NCBI RefSeq assembly: GCF_014595995.2
Contig: NZ_CP063989.1
Location: forward strand, 992,001 to 1,056,000
Direction of reading: 5' to 3'
DNA: 64,000 nucleotides
From: Actinomyces respiraculi
GTDB lineage: Bacteria; Actinomycetota; Actinomycetes; Actinomycetales; Actinomycetaceae
A program made the position numbers and the translations under genes. The notes below the pieces were generated by a model. That model saw only the letters and a list, made by a program, of their open reading frames with translations. It made no database searches and had not been told where the DNA came from. Positions 43,482 through 53,241 of the stretch are shown one piece after another (the stretch's first letter is position 1; each line of letters starts with the position of its first letter).

Positions 43482-46058
43482 TCAGCCCTGCAGCTCGCGC
43501 TGCTGCACGCGCGCCACCCGGCGCGTCATGTCCAGGTTCTCGGCGATGATGCGGCGGAAGGCGGCCGGGGCCTCCTCGTGCGAGGCGAGCCAGCCCTTGA
43601 GCGCACCCACCGGGTCACAACCCTCCAGGCCCACCGTCGCCGACGACCACAGGCCGGCCAGCAGGTTCTCCGCCATGTGGAAGGTGCGCGAGGACCAGAT
43701 CTCGTCAGCCTTGGCCACGTACTCCTCGATGAAGGGCGCCAGCAGCTGCGGTGCGCGCTCGACGTCGGTCAGGCCGCGCAGGGTCTTGACCAACGTCTCG
43801 TTGGGCATCGTGGCATCCCCGACAAGAGCCTGCCAAGCCGCCCGCTTCGCCTCGGGCGTGGGCAGGGCGGCGCGGGCCTGCGCCGCACGCTCCGTGCCCG
43901 TCGTCGTGCGGTCGCGCTCGGCCTCCGCGGCAATCTCCTCCTCGCCGGCCGCGCCCGCGGCAACGAGCCCGATGAGCAGCTCCCACCGCAGATCCTGGTC
44001 CACAACCAGCCCCTCCAGCGGCGCAGAGCCACTGAGCCAGCCGGCCACGGCCGCGGTCTGCTCGGGCGTCACGGCGTGAGCGGCGACGGCCCGCACGAGC
44101 TGGAGCTGGGTGTCGGAGCCGGCCTCGGCGGCGCGCGCCAGCGACAGCAGCGCCTCGGCAGTCTTCGGGGCCTGGCGCGCACGGTGGGCCGGCGGCAGGT
44201 AGAGGCTCAGGCACGTGCCCACCTGGGCCAGGAGCACCTGGACCACCGAGGAGTGCCGCTCGACCTTCAGGGCCGCCAGCGCCGCCGCCAGGAAGCGGGA
44301 GGCGGGCAGCTCGCCGTCGCGCACCATGTCCCAGGCCGAGGCCAGGAGGATCGAGCGGGGCAGGGAACCCTCGAAGGCCGCCACGTGCTCCAGGCCCGCG
44401 GTCAGCGAGGCCGCGTCCAGGCGGGCCTTGGCGTAGGTGAGGTCGTCGTCGTTGACCAGCAGGACGTCCGGGCGTACGGAGCCCACCAGCTCGGGCACCT
44501 CGGTGCGCGCGCCGTCGACGTCGATCTCAACGCGCCCGGTGCGCACGAGGCTGCCCTCAACGAGGCTGTAGGAGCCCAGCGCGAGGCGGTGCGGACGCAG
44601 GGAGGCCGGGGAGTCCTCCGGGATCTCCTGGAGGATGGCCGCGGAGGTGATGACGCCCTCGGCGTTGGTCGTGAGCTCGGCGCGCAGGATGGTGACGCCG
44701 GCCTCCTGGAGCCACAGGCGGGTCCACTCGCCCAGGTCGCGCCCGCTCGTGGCCTCCAGCTCGCGCAGCAGGTCCTCCAGGGTGGCGTTGGCGTAGGCGT
44801 GCCTGGCCAGGTAGGAGGCGATGCCCGCGAAGAAGTTCTCCCGGCCCACGTAGGCCACGAGCGCGGACAGGACCGAGGCGCCCTTGGCGTAGGTGATGCC
44901 GTCGAAGTTGACCTCGACGTCGTGCAGGTCGTTGATCTCGGCGGCCACGGGGTGGGTGGAGGAGAGCTGGTCCTGGTTGTAGGCCCAGGTCTTCTCCGAG
45001 GCCTGAAAGGTGGTCCAGGCCTCGGTGAAGCGGGTGGCCTCAGCGACGGCGAGCGTGGAGGTGAACTCGGCGAAGGACTCGTTGAGCCACAGGTCGTTCC
45101 ACCACGTCATCGTCACCATGTCGCCGAACCACATGTGCGCCAGCTCGTGCAGGATCGTCACCGCGCGGCGCTCGACACGGGCCTCGACCGGGCGCGAGCG
45201 GAAGACGTAGTCGTCGCGGTGGGTGACGATCCCCGCGTTCTCCATGGCCCCGGCGTTGAACTCGGGGACGAAGACCTGGTCGTACTTGGTGAAGGCGTAG
45301 GGCGTGGCGAACAGGTCCTCGTAGTAGGCGAAGCCCTTGCGGGTGAGCTCGAGGACCTCCTCGGCGTCGAGGAACTTGCGCAGGGAGGCCCGGCAGTACA
45401 CGCCCAGGGGCACGACGCGCCCGTCCGCGGCCCGGTACTCGCCGGTGACGCCCTCGTAGGGGCCGGCGACGATCGCCGTGATGTAGGAGCTCATCCGCTT
45501 GGTGGGGGCGAAGGAGAAGACACTGGCGGCCTCGCCGTCGGCACCGGTGGCGGACACGGGCTCGGGGGTGGGGGAGTTGGAGAAGACCGTCCAGCCCGCG
45601 GGGGCGGTGACGGTGAAGACGAAGGAGGCCTTGAGGTCGGGCTGCTCGAAGACGGCGAAGACGCGGCGCGAGTCGGGCACCTCGAACTGGCTGTAGAGGT
45701 AGGTGCGTCCGTCAGCCGGGTCGGTGAAGCGGTGCAGGCCCTCGCCCGTGTGCATGTAGGCGCAGTCGGCGATGACGGTGAGCTCGTTGTCCGCGGCCAG
45801 GTTCTCCAGCGCGATGCGTGAGTCCGCGTAGACCTGGGCCGGGTCGAGAGCGGTGCCGTTGAGGGTGATGGAGCGAACCGTGGGGGCGATAAGGTCGATG
45901 AAGGTGGCGGCGCCGGGGGTGGCGCTGAAGCGAACGGTCGTCGTCGAGCCGAAGACCTCCGACCCACGAGTGAGGTCGAGGTCGATGGTGTAGGTGTCGA
46001 CGGCGACGAGGCCCGCGCGCTCGGCGGCCTCCTCGCGGGTCAGGTTCTGACCGGGCAT
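43482..46058 (-). CDS. pepN: Aminopeptidase N
   Basis: The 858 aa M1 metallopeptidase removes N-terminal residues from peptides in the cytosol. The exopeptidase motif GAMENAG and the zinc site H304-E-L-A-H308, with the third ligand Glu in WLNESFAEF, are intact. The C-terminal half is the ERAP1-like helical domain. There is no signal peptide. AAGGAG lies 5 bases before the ATG at 46058. It is divergent from the sugar-acid operon. Confidence 0.95.
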   Translation of the reverse strand: MPGQNLTREEAAERAGLVAVDTYTIDLDLTRGSEVFGSTTTVRFSATPGAATFIDLIAPTVRSITLNGTALDPAQVYADSRIALENLAADNELTVIADCAYMHTGEGLHRFTDPADGRTYLYSQFEVPDSRRVFAVFEQPDLKASFVFTVTAPAGWTVFSNSPTPEPVSATGADGEAASVFSFAPTKRMSSYITAIVAGPYEGVTGEYRAADGRVVPLGVYCRASLRKFLDAEEVLELTRKGFAYYEDLFATPYAFTKYDQVFVPEFNAGAMENAGIVTHRDDYVFRSRPVEARVERRAVTILHELAHMWFGDMVTMTWWNDLWLNESFAEFTSTLAVAEATRFTEAWTTFQASEKTWAYNQDQLSSTHPVAAEINDLHDVEVNFDGITYAKGASVLSALVAYVGRENFFAGIASYLARHAYANATLEDLLRELEATSGRDLGEWTRLWLQEAGVTILRAELTTNAEGVITSAAILQEIPEDSPASLRPHRLALGSYSLVEGSLVRTGRVEIDVDGARTEVPELVGSVRPDVLLVNDDDLTYAKARLDAASLTAGLEHVAAFEGSLPRSILLASAWDMVRDGELPASRFLAAALAALKVERHSSVVQVLLAQVGTCLSLYLPPAHRARQAPKTAEALLSLARAAEAGSDTQLQLVRAVAAHAVTPEQTAAVAGWLSGSAPLEGLVVDQDLRWELLIGLVAAGAAGEEEIAAEAERDRTTTGTERAAQARAALPTPEAKRAAWQALVGDATMPNETLVKTLRGLTDVERAPQLLAPFIEEYVAKADEIWSSRTFHMAENLLAGLWSSATVGLEGCDPVGALKGWLASHEEAPAAFRRIIAENLDMTRRVARVQQRELQG

Positions 46059-46221
46059 AGGTACTCCTTCTGGGACGGTGTGCCGGCTGGCTCGTGGCCG
46101 CTGCCGGTTGGCGCCGGGTCTTGGCGCGTGCAGGGGGCCATCGTCTCATCCGCTGCGCTCGCGGGACACATCGGCTTCGACGACGGGGGCCGGGCTGGGT
46201 GGGCTGCCGATTGAGCGGATA

Positions 46222-46314
46222 TGATCGAATCGATCAATCTGCTTGACGATTCGCTCAGGGTGTGTCAATCTCGTTCCTGCAAGATGATCAGAACGATCAA
46301 ACAGGTGATCGTTC
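46222..46314 (+). promoter_or_regulatory. Promoter and GATC-rich operators of the sugar-acid operon
   Basis: Two inverted repeats lie upstream of the MFS gene: TGATCG-AAT-CGATCA at 46222-46236 and GAACGATCA-N6-TGATCGTTC at 46291-46314; an extra TGATCA is at about 46285. Between them, TTGACG (about 46243-46248) and CAATCT with a 17-base spacer could form a promoter. The repeated TGATCG half site is a plausible target of the DeoR regulator encoded in the operon. Confidence 0.55.
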
Positions 46315-46350
46315 GCGCATCCGGACGTGCATCAATACAAGGAGGTATTC

Positions 46351-47685
46351 ATGTCCGCTTCCTCCGCAACCGGCACGAGCCGGACGAGCTGGCGCTGGGC
46401 GATCGCCGTCGTCTGCGCCCTCGGCCTGGCCATCAACTACATCGACCGCTCGGCCATCTCGGTGTCACTGCCCTACATGACCGAGGACCTCCACATCAGC
46501 GAGACCCAGCAGGGCCTCATCCTGTCGGCCTTCTCCTGGTCCTACGCCGTCATGCAGATCCCCGCCGGCTCCCTCATCGACAAGTTCGGCGAGCGCCTCA
46601 TGTTCGGCGCCGCCGTCTTCGTGTGGTCCCTGTGCACCGGCTTGACATTCCTCGCCAACAGCTTCGCCGTCCTCTTCGGCCTGCGCCTGGGCCTGGGCAT
46701 CGGTGAGGCGGGCGCCTACCCCGCCGCCGCCAAGACCGTCTCGCGGTGGTTCCCCCAGCGCGAGCGCGCCCGCGGCACCTCCGTCTACGACTCCGGAGCC
46801 CGCATCGGCTCCGCCGTCGCCACCCCCGTCATCGCCGGCATCATCGGGCTGTGGGGATGGCACTACGTCTTCCTCATCGCCGGCATCCTCGGCATCCTGT
46901 GGGCCATCGGCTGGTGGGCCCTGTACCGCCGCCCCGAGGCCTTCTTCGGCCGGGTCAGCGACGGCGAGCTGGCCCACATCAACGAGGGCCGCGAGGAGGA
47001 GGCCAGGCTCACGGCCCAGGCCAGCACGGACACGGCCATCCCCGTGCGCATCCTGCTGCGCAAGCGCGCGGTGTGGGCCATGATGATCGGCTTCTTCTGC
47101 GTCAACTTCGCCGTCACCTTCTTCCTCACCTGGTTCCCCACCTACCTCGTCGACGAGCGGGGCTTCGACCTGCTCAAGCTCGGCGTCTTCGGCTCCATCC
47201 CGCCGATCTGCGCCATCGTCGGCTCCTGGTGCGGCGGACTCGTGGGCGACTTCCTGCTCGGACGCGGCTGGAGCCTCACACGCACGCGCAAGACCTGCCT
47301 CGTCGTCGGCATGGTCCTGACCGCCTTCATCGGCGCCGCCGCTGCCGTGCCCACCGCGGGGATGGCCCTGACACTCATGTCGATCTCCTACTTCGGCTCC
47401 GCCTTCACCATCGTCACCATCTGGTGCCTGCCCGGCGACTTCGTGCCCACCTCCACCGTGGGCGTCCTGGGCGGCACGCAGAACTTCTTCTCCAACATCG
47501 GCTCGGCGCTCAACCCAATCGTCGTCGGTGCGCTCTACGGGGCCACGGGGGCCTTCGGTCTGCCCCTGCTCCTGTCCGGTGTCGTCTGTCTCGTGGGTGC
47601 CTGCGTCTTCGCCCTCATGCTCCCCAACGTCGCCCAGATCGACTTCAGCCGGGACCTCACGCACGCCCAGGGCGCCACCGCCTGA
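46351..47685 (+). CDS. MFS transporter, anion:cation symporter type
   Basis: The 444 aa protein has 12 predicted helices and the start INYIDRSAISVSLPYM, typical of the hexuronate/galactonate/glucarate (ACS) branch of the major facilitator superfamily. It also has the GLRLGLGIGEAGAYPAAAKTV motif of helix 4-5. This branch imports sugar acids with protons. AAGGAGG lies 5 bases before the ATG at 46351, the strongest ribosome binding site of the operon. As first gene of the operon it defines the substrate as an organic acid anion rather than a neutral sugar. Confidence 0.88.
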   Translation: MSASSATGTSRTSWRWAIAVVCALGLAINYIDRSAISVSLPYMTEDLHISETQQGLILSAFSWSYAVMQIPAGSLIDKFGERLMFGAAVFVWSLCTGLTFLANSFAVLFGLRLGLGIGEAGAYPAAAKTVSRWFPQRERARGTSVYDSGARIGSAVATPVIAGIIGLWGWHYVFLIAGILGILWAIGWWALYRRPEAFFGRVSDGELAHINEGREEEARLTAQASTDTAIPVRILLRKRAVWAMMIGFFCVNFAVTFFLTWFPTYLVDERGFDLLKLGVFGSIPPICAIVGSWCGGLVGDFLLGRGWSLTRTRKTCLVVGMVLTAFIGAAAAVPTAGMALTLMSISYFGSAFTIVTIWCLPGDFVPTSTVGVLGGTQNFFSNIGSALNPIVVGALYGATGAFGLPLLLSGVVCLVGACVFALMLPNVAQIDFSRDLTHAQGATA

Positions 47686-47734
47686 CCCGACACGAGCCCG
47701 CCCGCGCCACAGCACCCGCTCAGGAGGTGACAGC

Positions 47735-48664
47735 ATGCTGACCGACACCGAGACCGTGTGCGACGCCCGCGTCGACCCGGCAGGACCGCGAGAGGACGAC
47801 AGCATGCCCATCACCGACGACCTCGAGACCACCGACGAGGCACGCACCAAGAGCGAGCGCCGCCGGGCGAGGCTCGTGCGCATCATCGGCGAGGACCCCG
47901 GCCGCAAGGTCTCGGTCAACGACCTCGCCGACCTTCTGGGGGTGTCGGTGGCCACCATCCGCCGGGACCTGACAGTCCTCGAGCGCGACGAGGTCGTCTC
48001 ACGCACCTACGGCGGTGCGGCCCTCGCCCCCCGTCGCCGGGAGATGACCATGGCGCAGCGCGAGGTCTCCAACGCCGAGGCCAAGCGCCTCATCGCCCAG
48101 GAGGCCGTCGCCCTGCTGAACGACGGTGACCTCGTCATCCTCGACGCAGGCTCTACCGCCGAGCAGATCGCTGTCGCCCTCGACAACCGGCTCGAACTCA
48201 CCGTCGTCACCAACGGCCTGCGCTGCATCAACCGGCTCGTCGATCAAGACCTCGTCCAGGTCCTCGTCCTGGGCGGCCGGCTGCGCGGCTTCAACGAGAC
48301 GATCTGCGGGGGCGACGCCGAGCAGACCCTCTCGCACATTTTCGCCTCCATCGCCTTCGTCGGGGCCGACGCCGTCGACCCCGTCCGCGGTATCGCCTCG
48401 CGCACCTACGACCAGTGCCGGCTCAAGACGATGATGCTGCGCCAGGCCGGCCGGGTCTACGTCGTCGCCGACTCCTCCAAGCTCGACGACTCCTCCGCGC
48501 TGCCCTACTGGGCGCCGCTGCCCCATGCGTGGGGCCTTATCACCGACGCTGCCGCTGACCCCGACGCCCTGGCGGCGCTGGAGGTGCGCGGCGCCACCAT
48601 CGTGCTCGCAGGCCGAGCACCGACCAAGGAAACCGAGGAAGAACCACCATGTCCGCCACGATGA
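47735..48664 (+). CDS. DeoR/GlpR-family transcriptional regulator
   Basis: The 309 aa protein has a short acidic N-terminal extension, a DeoR helix-turn-helix (about 60-105; VSVNDLADLLGVSVATIRRDL) and a DeoR sensor domain (about 120-290; DGDLVILDAGSTAEQIA, VVTNGLRCINRL, VVADSSKL). Such proteins sense sugar phosphates made in the pathway. AGGAGGTGA precedes the ATG at 47735; a second ATG at about 47804 would give the usual length. The 3' end overlaps the dehydrogenase gene by 16 bases. Its targets are most likely the operators at 46222-46314. Confidence 0.87.
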   Translation: MLTDTETVCDARVDPAGPREDDSMPITDDLETTDEARTKSERRRARLVRIIGEDPGRKVSVNDLADLLGVSVATIRRDLTVLERDEVVSRTYGGAALAPRRREMTMAQREVSNAEAKRLIAQEAVALLNDGDLVILDAGSTAEQIAVALDNRLELTVVTNGLRCINRLVDQDLVQVLVLGGRLRGFNETICGGDAEQTLSHIFASIAFVGADAVDPVRGIASRTYDQCRLKTMMLRQAGRVYVVADSSKLDDSSALPYWAPLPHAWGLITDAAADPDALAALEVRGATIVLAGRAPTKETEEEPPCPPR

Positions 48665-49692
48665 AGAAAGCTGTCCTCCACGCCCCACACGACATGCGCA
48701 TCGAGGAGGTGCCGGTCCCGGAGCTCGAGCCCGGCGATGTCCTCATCAAGGTCACGGGAGCGCTCCTGTGTGGCACGGACGTGAGGATCTACACCGGACG
48801 CAAGACCCGTAACGTCTCCCTGCCCTCCACCCTCGGCCACGAGCTCGCCGGTGAGGTCGCGGACGCGAGCGGCCCCCTGCCCGAGGGCGTGCACATGCAC
48901 GACCAGGTCTGTGTCTACCCCCTCGTGCCCTGCGGCAACTGCGCGGCATGCCTCAAGGGCCACCCCAATATCTGCCGTAACCGCGTCGCCTTCGGCTACC
49001 AGCTCGACGGCGGGCTGTCGCAGTACGTGCGCGTGCCCGCGGCAGCGCGCGACAACCTCATCCCCATCAACAACGTCAGCGCGCTCGAGGCGGCCATCGT
49101 CGAGCCGGTCGCCTGCGCGCTCAACGGGCAGAACCTGGCCAAGGTCGCGGGGGCCGACACCGTCCTTGTCGCCGGGGCCGGACCGCTGGGGCTCATCCAT
49201 ATCCGCCTGGCCAAGGCGCAGGGCGTCAAGACGGTCATCTCCGTTGAGCCCAACACCGCGCGCCACACCATCGCCGCCGACTCCGGCGCCGACGTCGTCC
49301 TCACCCCTGACGACGACGTCGCCGAGCGCATCCGTCAGATCGCCCCCGACGGCGTCGACGTCGTCATCATGGCTATCGGACGCCCGGAGGCCCTGACCCC
49401 GTACCTGGGCGTTCTGGCACCCGGTGCGCGCATCTCCGTCTTCGCCGGCTTCAACTCCGACGCCGTCCTTGAGCTCGTCGCCAACGACATCCACTACAAC
49501 GAGTACGAGATCGTCGGCGCCTCCTCGTGCCGACTTGAGAACTTCCAGCAGGCCGCGCCCATGATCAACGACGGGCGCCTGAAGGTCGCCGACCTCATCG
49601 GCACCCAGCTGCCACTGGCACGCGCGGCCGAGGCGATCGACCTGGCCGCCTCCGGCTCCGACATGCGCGTCGGCGTCGACGTCTGGGCCTGA
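48649..49692 (+). CDS. Zinc-dependent sugar (acid) alcohol dehydrogenase, MDR family
   Basis: The 347 aa enzyme is a medium-chain dehydrogenase. Catalytic zinc ligands are Cys41 (LLCGTDV) and the His-Glu pair of GHELAG; the structural zinc has four cysteines (VPCGNCAACLKGHPNIC). The nucleotide motif is VAGAGPLGLIHIRLA with Glu in SVEPN, pointing to NAD. It resembles threonine, iditol and idonate 5-dehydrogenases. In the operon it should oxidise a secondary hydroxyl of the imported sugar acid to a ketone. Confidence 0.85.
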   Translation: MSATMKKAVLHAPHDMRIEEVPVPELEPGDVLIKVTGALLCGTDVRIYTGRKTRNVSLPSTLGHELAGEVADASGPLPEGVHMHDQVCVYPLVPCGNCAACLKGHPNICRNRVAFGYQLDGGLSQYVRVPAAARDNLIPINNVSALEAAIVEPVACALNGQNLAKVAGADTVLVAGAGPLGLIHIRLAKAQGVKTVISVEPNTARHTIAADSGADVVLTPDDDVAERIRQIAPDGVDVVIMAIGRPEALTPYLGVLAPGARISVFAGFNSDAVLELVANDIHYNEYEIVGASSCRLENFQQAAPMINDGRLKVADLIGTQLPLARAAEAIDLAASGSDMRVGVDVWA

Positions 49693-49828
49693 ACCCACCC
49701 ACCTCCCACCACCCGAGCCGCACCCGACGGCGTCGGGCAGGGCACCCGTGTGCCCGACAGCCTCCAGCAGCCCGCTCGCAGGCACCACCACCGAAGAACA
49801 CCCCTCGCACAGGAAGAAGAGCACCACC

Positions 49829-50656
49829 ATGAACCCCTACGCCCTCAACCCCGTCGGGACCTCCTCCGCCCTCGGCCGCCAGCTGCGCCTGCGCCGCCTG
49901 CTCGGCCAGGACGGGCGGATGATGTCCGTCGCCCTCGACCAGGCCGTCCCGCGCGGCGTCGCCCCCCGCCTGGCCCACATCACGTCCACCTTCACCCGCA
50001 TCGTCGAGGGCGAGCCCGACGCCTTCACCGTCTTCAAGGGCATTGCCGGCCACCTCCTGTGGGACACCGACATCACCGTGCCGCTCATCATCAAGGGTTC
50101 CACCTTCTGCGTCGACTTCCACCCCACCTACGACGCCACCGTCGCCGGCGTGCGCGACGCCATCCGCCTGGGCGCCGACGCCCTGGCCATCGGCATCTCC
50201 GCGGGCTCGCAGCACCAGGCGGAGATGCTGGAGATGATGTCGGCGACGACCGAGGAGGCCCACCAGTGGGGAATCCCAGTCATCTGCCACGCCTACCCCT
50301 CCGGCGAGATGTGGGGCGACCGCAAGGGCTCGACAGAATCCGTCATCTACGCGGCGCGCGCCGCGGCCGAGTGCGGCACCGACATCGTCAAGACCTGGTA
50401 CACCGGCTCGGCCGAGGAGTTCCGCCAGGTGGTTGAGGCCGTGCCCACCCCGGTCGTGGCCGCCGGCGGCGCACCGGCGCCCAAGCCGATCAATGTCCTG
50501 GAGCAGGCGGCCGCCGTCATGGAGGCCGGGGGCGTCGGCATGACCTGCGGGCGCAACATCTGGCAGGCCGAGGACCCGGCGAAGATGGTGCGTGCCCTGC
50601 GCGCCGTCGTCCACGACGGGGCCACGCCGTCGGACGCCGCCGGCCTGCTGGAATGA
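49829..50656 (+). CDS. Class I aldolase, DhnA/LsrF family
   Basis: The 275 aa barrel protein belongs to the DeoC/LacD/DhnA group. The Schiff-base lysine is Lys188 in TDIVKTWYTG and an active-site Asp lies at 37 (SVALDQAV); PVVAAGGAP and GGVGMTCGRNIWQ form the phosphate site. It should cleave a phosphorylated ketose or keto-acid into DHAP and an aldehyde, or act as a thiolase like LsrF. The ATG at 49829 is preceded by AGGAAGAAGAG. The kinase next door supplies its phosphorylated substrate. Confidence 0.82.
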   Translation: MNPYALNPVGTSSALGRQLRLRRLLGQDGRMMSVALDQAVPRGVAPRLAHITSTFTRIVEGEPDAFTVFKGIAGHLLWDTDITVPLIIKGSTFCVDFHPTYDATVAGVRDAIRLGADALAIGISAGSQHQAEMLEMMSATTEEAHQWGIPVICHAYPSGEMWGDRKGSTESVIYAARAAAECGTDIVKTWYTGSAEEFRQVVEAVPTPVVAAGGAPAPKPINVLEQAAAVMEAGGVGMTCGRNIWQAEDPAKMVRALRAVVHDGATPSDAAGLLE

Positions 50657-50695
50657 GCGGCGCGCGGCGCCGTTGCGAACGACGGGAGTTCAACG

Positions 50696-52153
50696 ATGAG
50701 CGTATTCGTCGGAATTGATCTAGGAACCTCGGCCACCAAGACCGTGGCCATCAACGGCGACGGGGAGGTCATCGCACGCGCACGCTGCGCGCACCCGACC
50801 TCCCGCGCCCAGTCGGGGCGCGTCGACACTCGCGCCTGGAGGCACTCCGTCACCACCGCCCTGGCGGCCCTGGGCGACGTGCTTGCGCAGGCCGACGGCG
50901 TGGGCATCGATGTGCACTGCCCCGTCATCGTCCCCCTCGACGCTGACGGGCATGCCTGCGGGCCAGGGGTCCAGTGGGACAACAACATCCTGCGCTACTA
51001 CTTCAACACCTACTCTGCCAGGAGGTCGCCGCAGGCCATTGCCGCCACGGGTAACCACCCCTCCCAGTCCACCTTCATCGCCCTGGCGCACCCCTACCTG
51101 CGCGCCCACGACCCCGAGGTCTTCTCCCGCATGAGGACCTTCGGCATGGCAGGGACCTGGCTGGGTGCGCTGCTGACCGGCCGCACGGCGCTCGACCCGA
51201 CCCAGGCGTCCTACACGGGGATCTTCGACACTGTCATGCCCGAGCACGGCTGGATCGAGGAGACTGTCGAGCTGCTCGACATCGACCCCGCCGTGCTGCC
51301 CGAGGTGAGGTACCCCATGGAGATCCTCGGCACGGTCACCACCGAGGCCTCGCGGGAGCTCGGCCTGCCCGAGGGGATTGCCGTGACGGTGGGCTCGGCG
51401 GACACTCCCGCCGCCGCCTACGCGCTGGGCACCCGGCCGGGGACCAAGCCTTTCCTCATCATGGGTACGACCCACGTCGTCAACTCCTGCCTTAACGCGC
51501 CGGACCCGAGGGCCACCGCCCTGCAGCGCTGCGGCAACGAGCCGGGTCAGTGGCTCATCAACGGTGTGACCAACGGTGGCGACGCCCTGGCGACGGGGGC
51601 GCTCGTGACGGGCTTCGGCCAGGCCGGCTTGGGGGTGGGGGACATGATCCGCATGGCCCACGACCTCAGCCCCGACGACGCCGTCGTCGCGCCCTACTTC
51701 ATCCCGCACGTCATGCGCGAGCGGGGCCCGCTGTGGTTCGAGTCCCCCTGCTCGCAGATCGTCGACATTACCCGCGAGACGACCCGCGAGCAGGTCGCCC
51801 GCGCCGTCATCGACGGCGTCCTACTCGTCGACCGCATGGTGCTGCGCTCCTGCGTGCCCCAGGACGCCGGAGCCATCTACCTCACCGGCGCCTTCGGCTC
51901 CGACGAGTCCTTCCCACAGATCCTCGCCGACATCCTCAACACCGACCTGGACCTCGTTGACGAGTCCTACCTGCCCGCCATCGGCGCCGCCGGCATGTGC
52001 GGGGCGAGCGTTGCGGGCCTGCACCTGCCCGAGGTCCACTCCCGACGCGTGTCGCCCCGGCCCGAGTGGGTCGTCATCAACGACGCTCGGTGGGACGTGT
52101 TCAGGACCTTCTGGAAGCGGACCACCGGCCGCGAGCTTCTGCCCGAGCTCTAA
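50696..52153 (+). CDS. FGGY-family carbohydrate kinase
   Basis: The 485 aa kinase has the N-terminal phosphate-1 motif GIDLGTSATKTVAIN (6-20) and the C-terminal FGGY domain with YLTGAFGSDESFPQILADIL and an adenosine motif around IGAAGMCGASVAGL. The closest groups are xylulokinase-like and LsrK-like kinases. It should phosphorylate the keto-sugar acid made by the dehydrogenase, before the aldolase step. The ATG at 50696 lies 40 bases after the aldolase stop. Confidence 0.87.
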   Translation: MSVFVGIDLGTSATKTVAINGDGEVIARARCAHPTSRAQSGRVDTRAWRHSVTTALAALGDVLAQADGVGIDVHCPVIVPLDADGHACGPGVQWDNNILRYYFNTYSARRSPQAIAATGNHPSQSTFIALAHPYLRAHDPEVFSRMRTFGMAGTWLGALLTGRTALDPTQASYTGIFDTVMPEHGWIEETVELLDIDPAVLPEVRYPMEILGTVTTEASRELGLPEGIAVTVGSADTPAAAYALGTRPGTKPFLIMGTTHVVNSCLNAPDPRATALQRCGNEPGQWLINGVTNGGDALATGALVTGFGQAGLGVGDMIRMAHDLSPDDAVVAPYFIPHVMRERGPLWFESPCSQIVDITRETTREQVARAVIDGVLLVDRMVLRSCVPQDAGAIYLTGAFGSDESFPQILADILNTDLDLVDESYLPAIGAAGMCGASVAGLHLPEVHSRRVSPRPEWVVINDARWDVFRTFWKRTTGRELLPEL

Positions 52154-52200
52154 GCCCCGACGCCAGCACGACAACACCGAACAGACAACGGAGGACACCC

Positions 52201-53187
52201 ATGACCACCACGACCACTATCCGTCCGAGCGTCTACGTCGCCCGGCTGCTCACCGACAACGTCCAGCGCGAGCTGGAGGCCCGCGAGGACGTCACCGTCG
52301 ACGTCGGCCAGGAGGCGCCGCCCTCACGCTCCGAACTGCTCGCCCGGGTTGCAGGCAAGGACGCCGCCATCGTCACCCTCACCGAGCGGATCGACGAGGA
52401 GTTCTTCCAGGCCGCCGGACCCGGCCTCACAGTCGTCGCCAACGTGGCGGTCGGCTTCGACAACATTGACCGCCAGGCCGCTGAGCACCACGGGGTCATT
52501 GTCACCAACACCCCCGGGGTTCTCGACGGCGCGACCGCTGACCACACCTTCGCTCTGATCCTCGCCGTCACTCGTCGGATTGTTGAGGGGGACCGTTTCC
52601 TGCACTCCGACCAACCCTGGATCTGGGGCCCGCGCATGCTCGTGGGACTGGACGTCTCGGCGGGCGCCGTCCTGGGCATCGTCGGCCTGGGGCGGATCGG
52701 ACGTGCTGTGGCCGCCCGTGCGGCCGCCTTCGGGATGAGGGTCATCGCCGCCGACTCCACCCTCAGCGTCGGTCAGGTTGTCGACGGCGTCGAGGTCGTC
52801 TCCCTCGAGGACCTTCTCGCCTCCTCCGACGTCGTCACCCTCCACGTGCCGCTCCTGCCTTCCACGCGCCATCTCATCAACCGGCGGACCCTGGCACAGA
52901 TGCGGCCGGGCTCCTACCTCATCAACTGCGCCCGTGGCGGCGTGGTCGACGAGGAAGCGCTTATCGAGGCGATCGACTCCGGGCACCTGCGCGGCGCGGG
53001 CATTGACACCTTCGACGGCGAGCCCCGGGTCAATCCCGAGCTCCTGGCGCGCCCGGCCATCGTGTGCACCCCGCACACGGCCTCCGCCGGGGAGGCGACG
53101 CGCGACCGCATGGGGCGCCTCGCCGTCGACAACGTCCTGGCGGTGCTCAACGGGCGCCCCGCGCTCACCCCCGTGCCCGCTGTCTGA
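52201..53187 (+). CDS. D-2-hydroxyacid dehydrogenase (hydroxypyruvate/glyoxylate reductase type)
   Basis: The 328 aa enzyme has the Rossmann motif GLGRIGRAVA (about 160-169) with Asp at the end of the second strand (IAADST), and the catalytic Arg (NCARGGVVDEEAL), Glu (FDGEPRVNPEL) and His (CTPHTASAG). It should interconvert hydroxypyruvate (or glyoxylate) and D-glycerate (or glycolate) with NAD(P)H. With the glycerate kinase gene 54 bases downstream, hydroxypyruvate to D-glycerate is the obvious role. GGAGGACACCC precedes the ATG. Confidence 0.88.
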   Translation: MTTTTTIRPSVYVARLLTDNVQRELEAREDVTVDVGQEAPPSRSELLARVAGKDAAIVTLTERIDEEFFQAAGPGLTVVANVAVGFDNIDRQAAEHHGVIVTNTPGVLDGATADHTFALILAVTRRIVEGDRFLHSDQPWIWGPRMLVGLDVSAGAVLGIVGLGRIGRAVAARAAAFGMRVIAADSTLSVGQVVDGVEVVSLEDLLASSDVVTLHVPLLPSTRHLINRRTLAQMRPGSYLINCARGGVVDEEALIEAIDSGHLRGAGIDTFDGEPRVNPELLARPAIVCTPHTASAGEATRDRMGRLAVDNVLAVLNGRPALTPVPAV

Positions 53188-53241
53188 GACCATGGTCGCC
53201 GAGCCCCCGACCGGCTCGGTGACGCGCGAAGGAACACAGTC

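Noticed and set aside
48649..52153. An LsrK/LsrF autoinducer-2 system
   Set aside because: The kinase and aldolase families fit, but there is no LsrACDB transporter, LsrG or LsrR; an acid-type MFS importer, a dehydrogenase and glycerate enzymes fit sugar-acid use better. It remains a weaker alternative.
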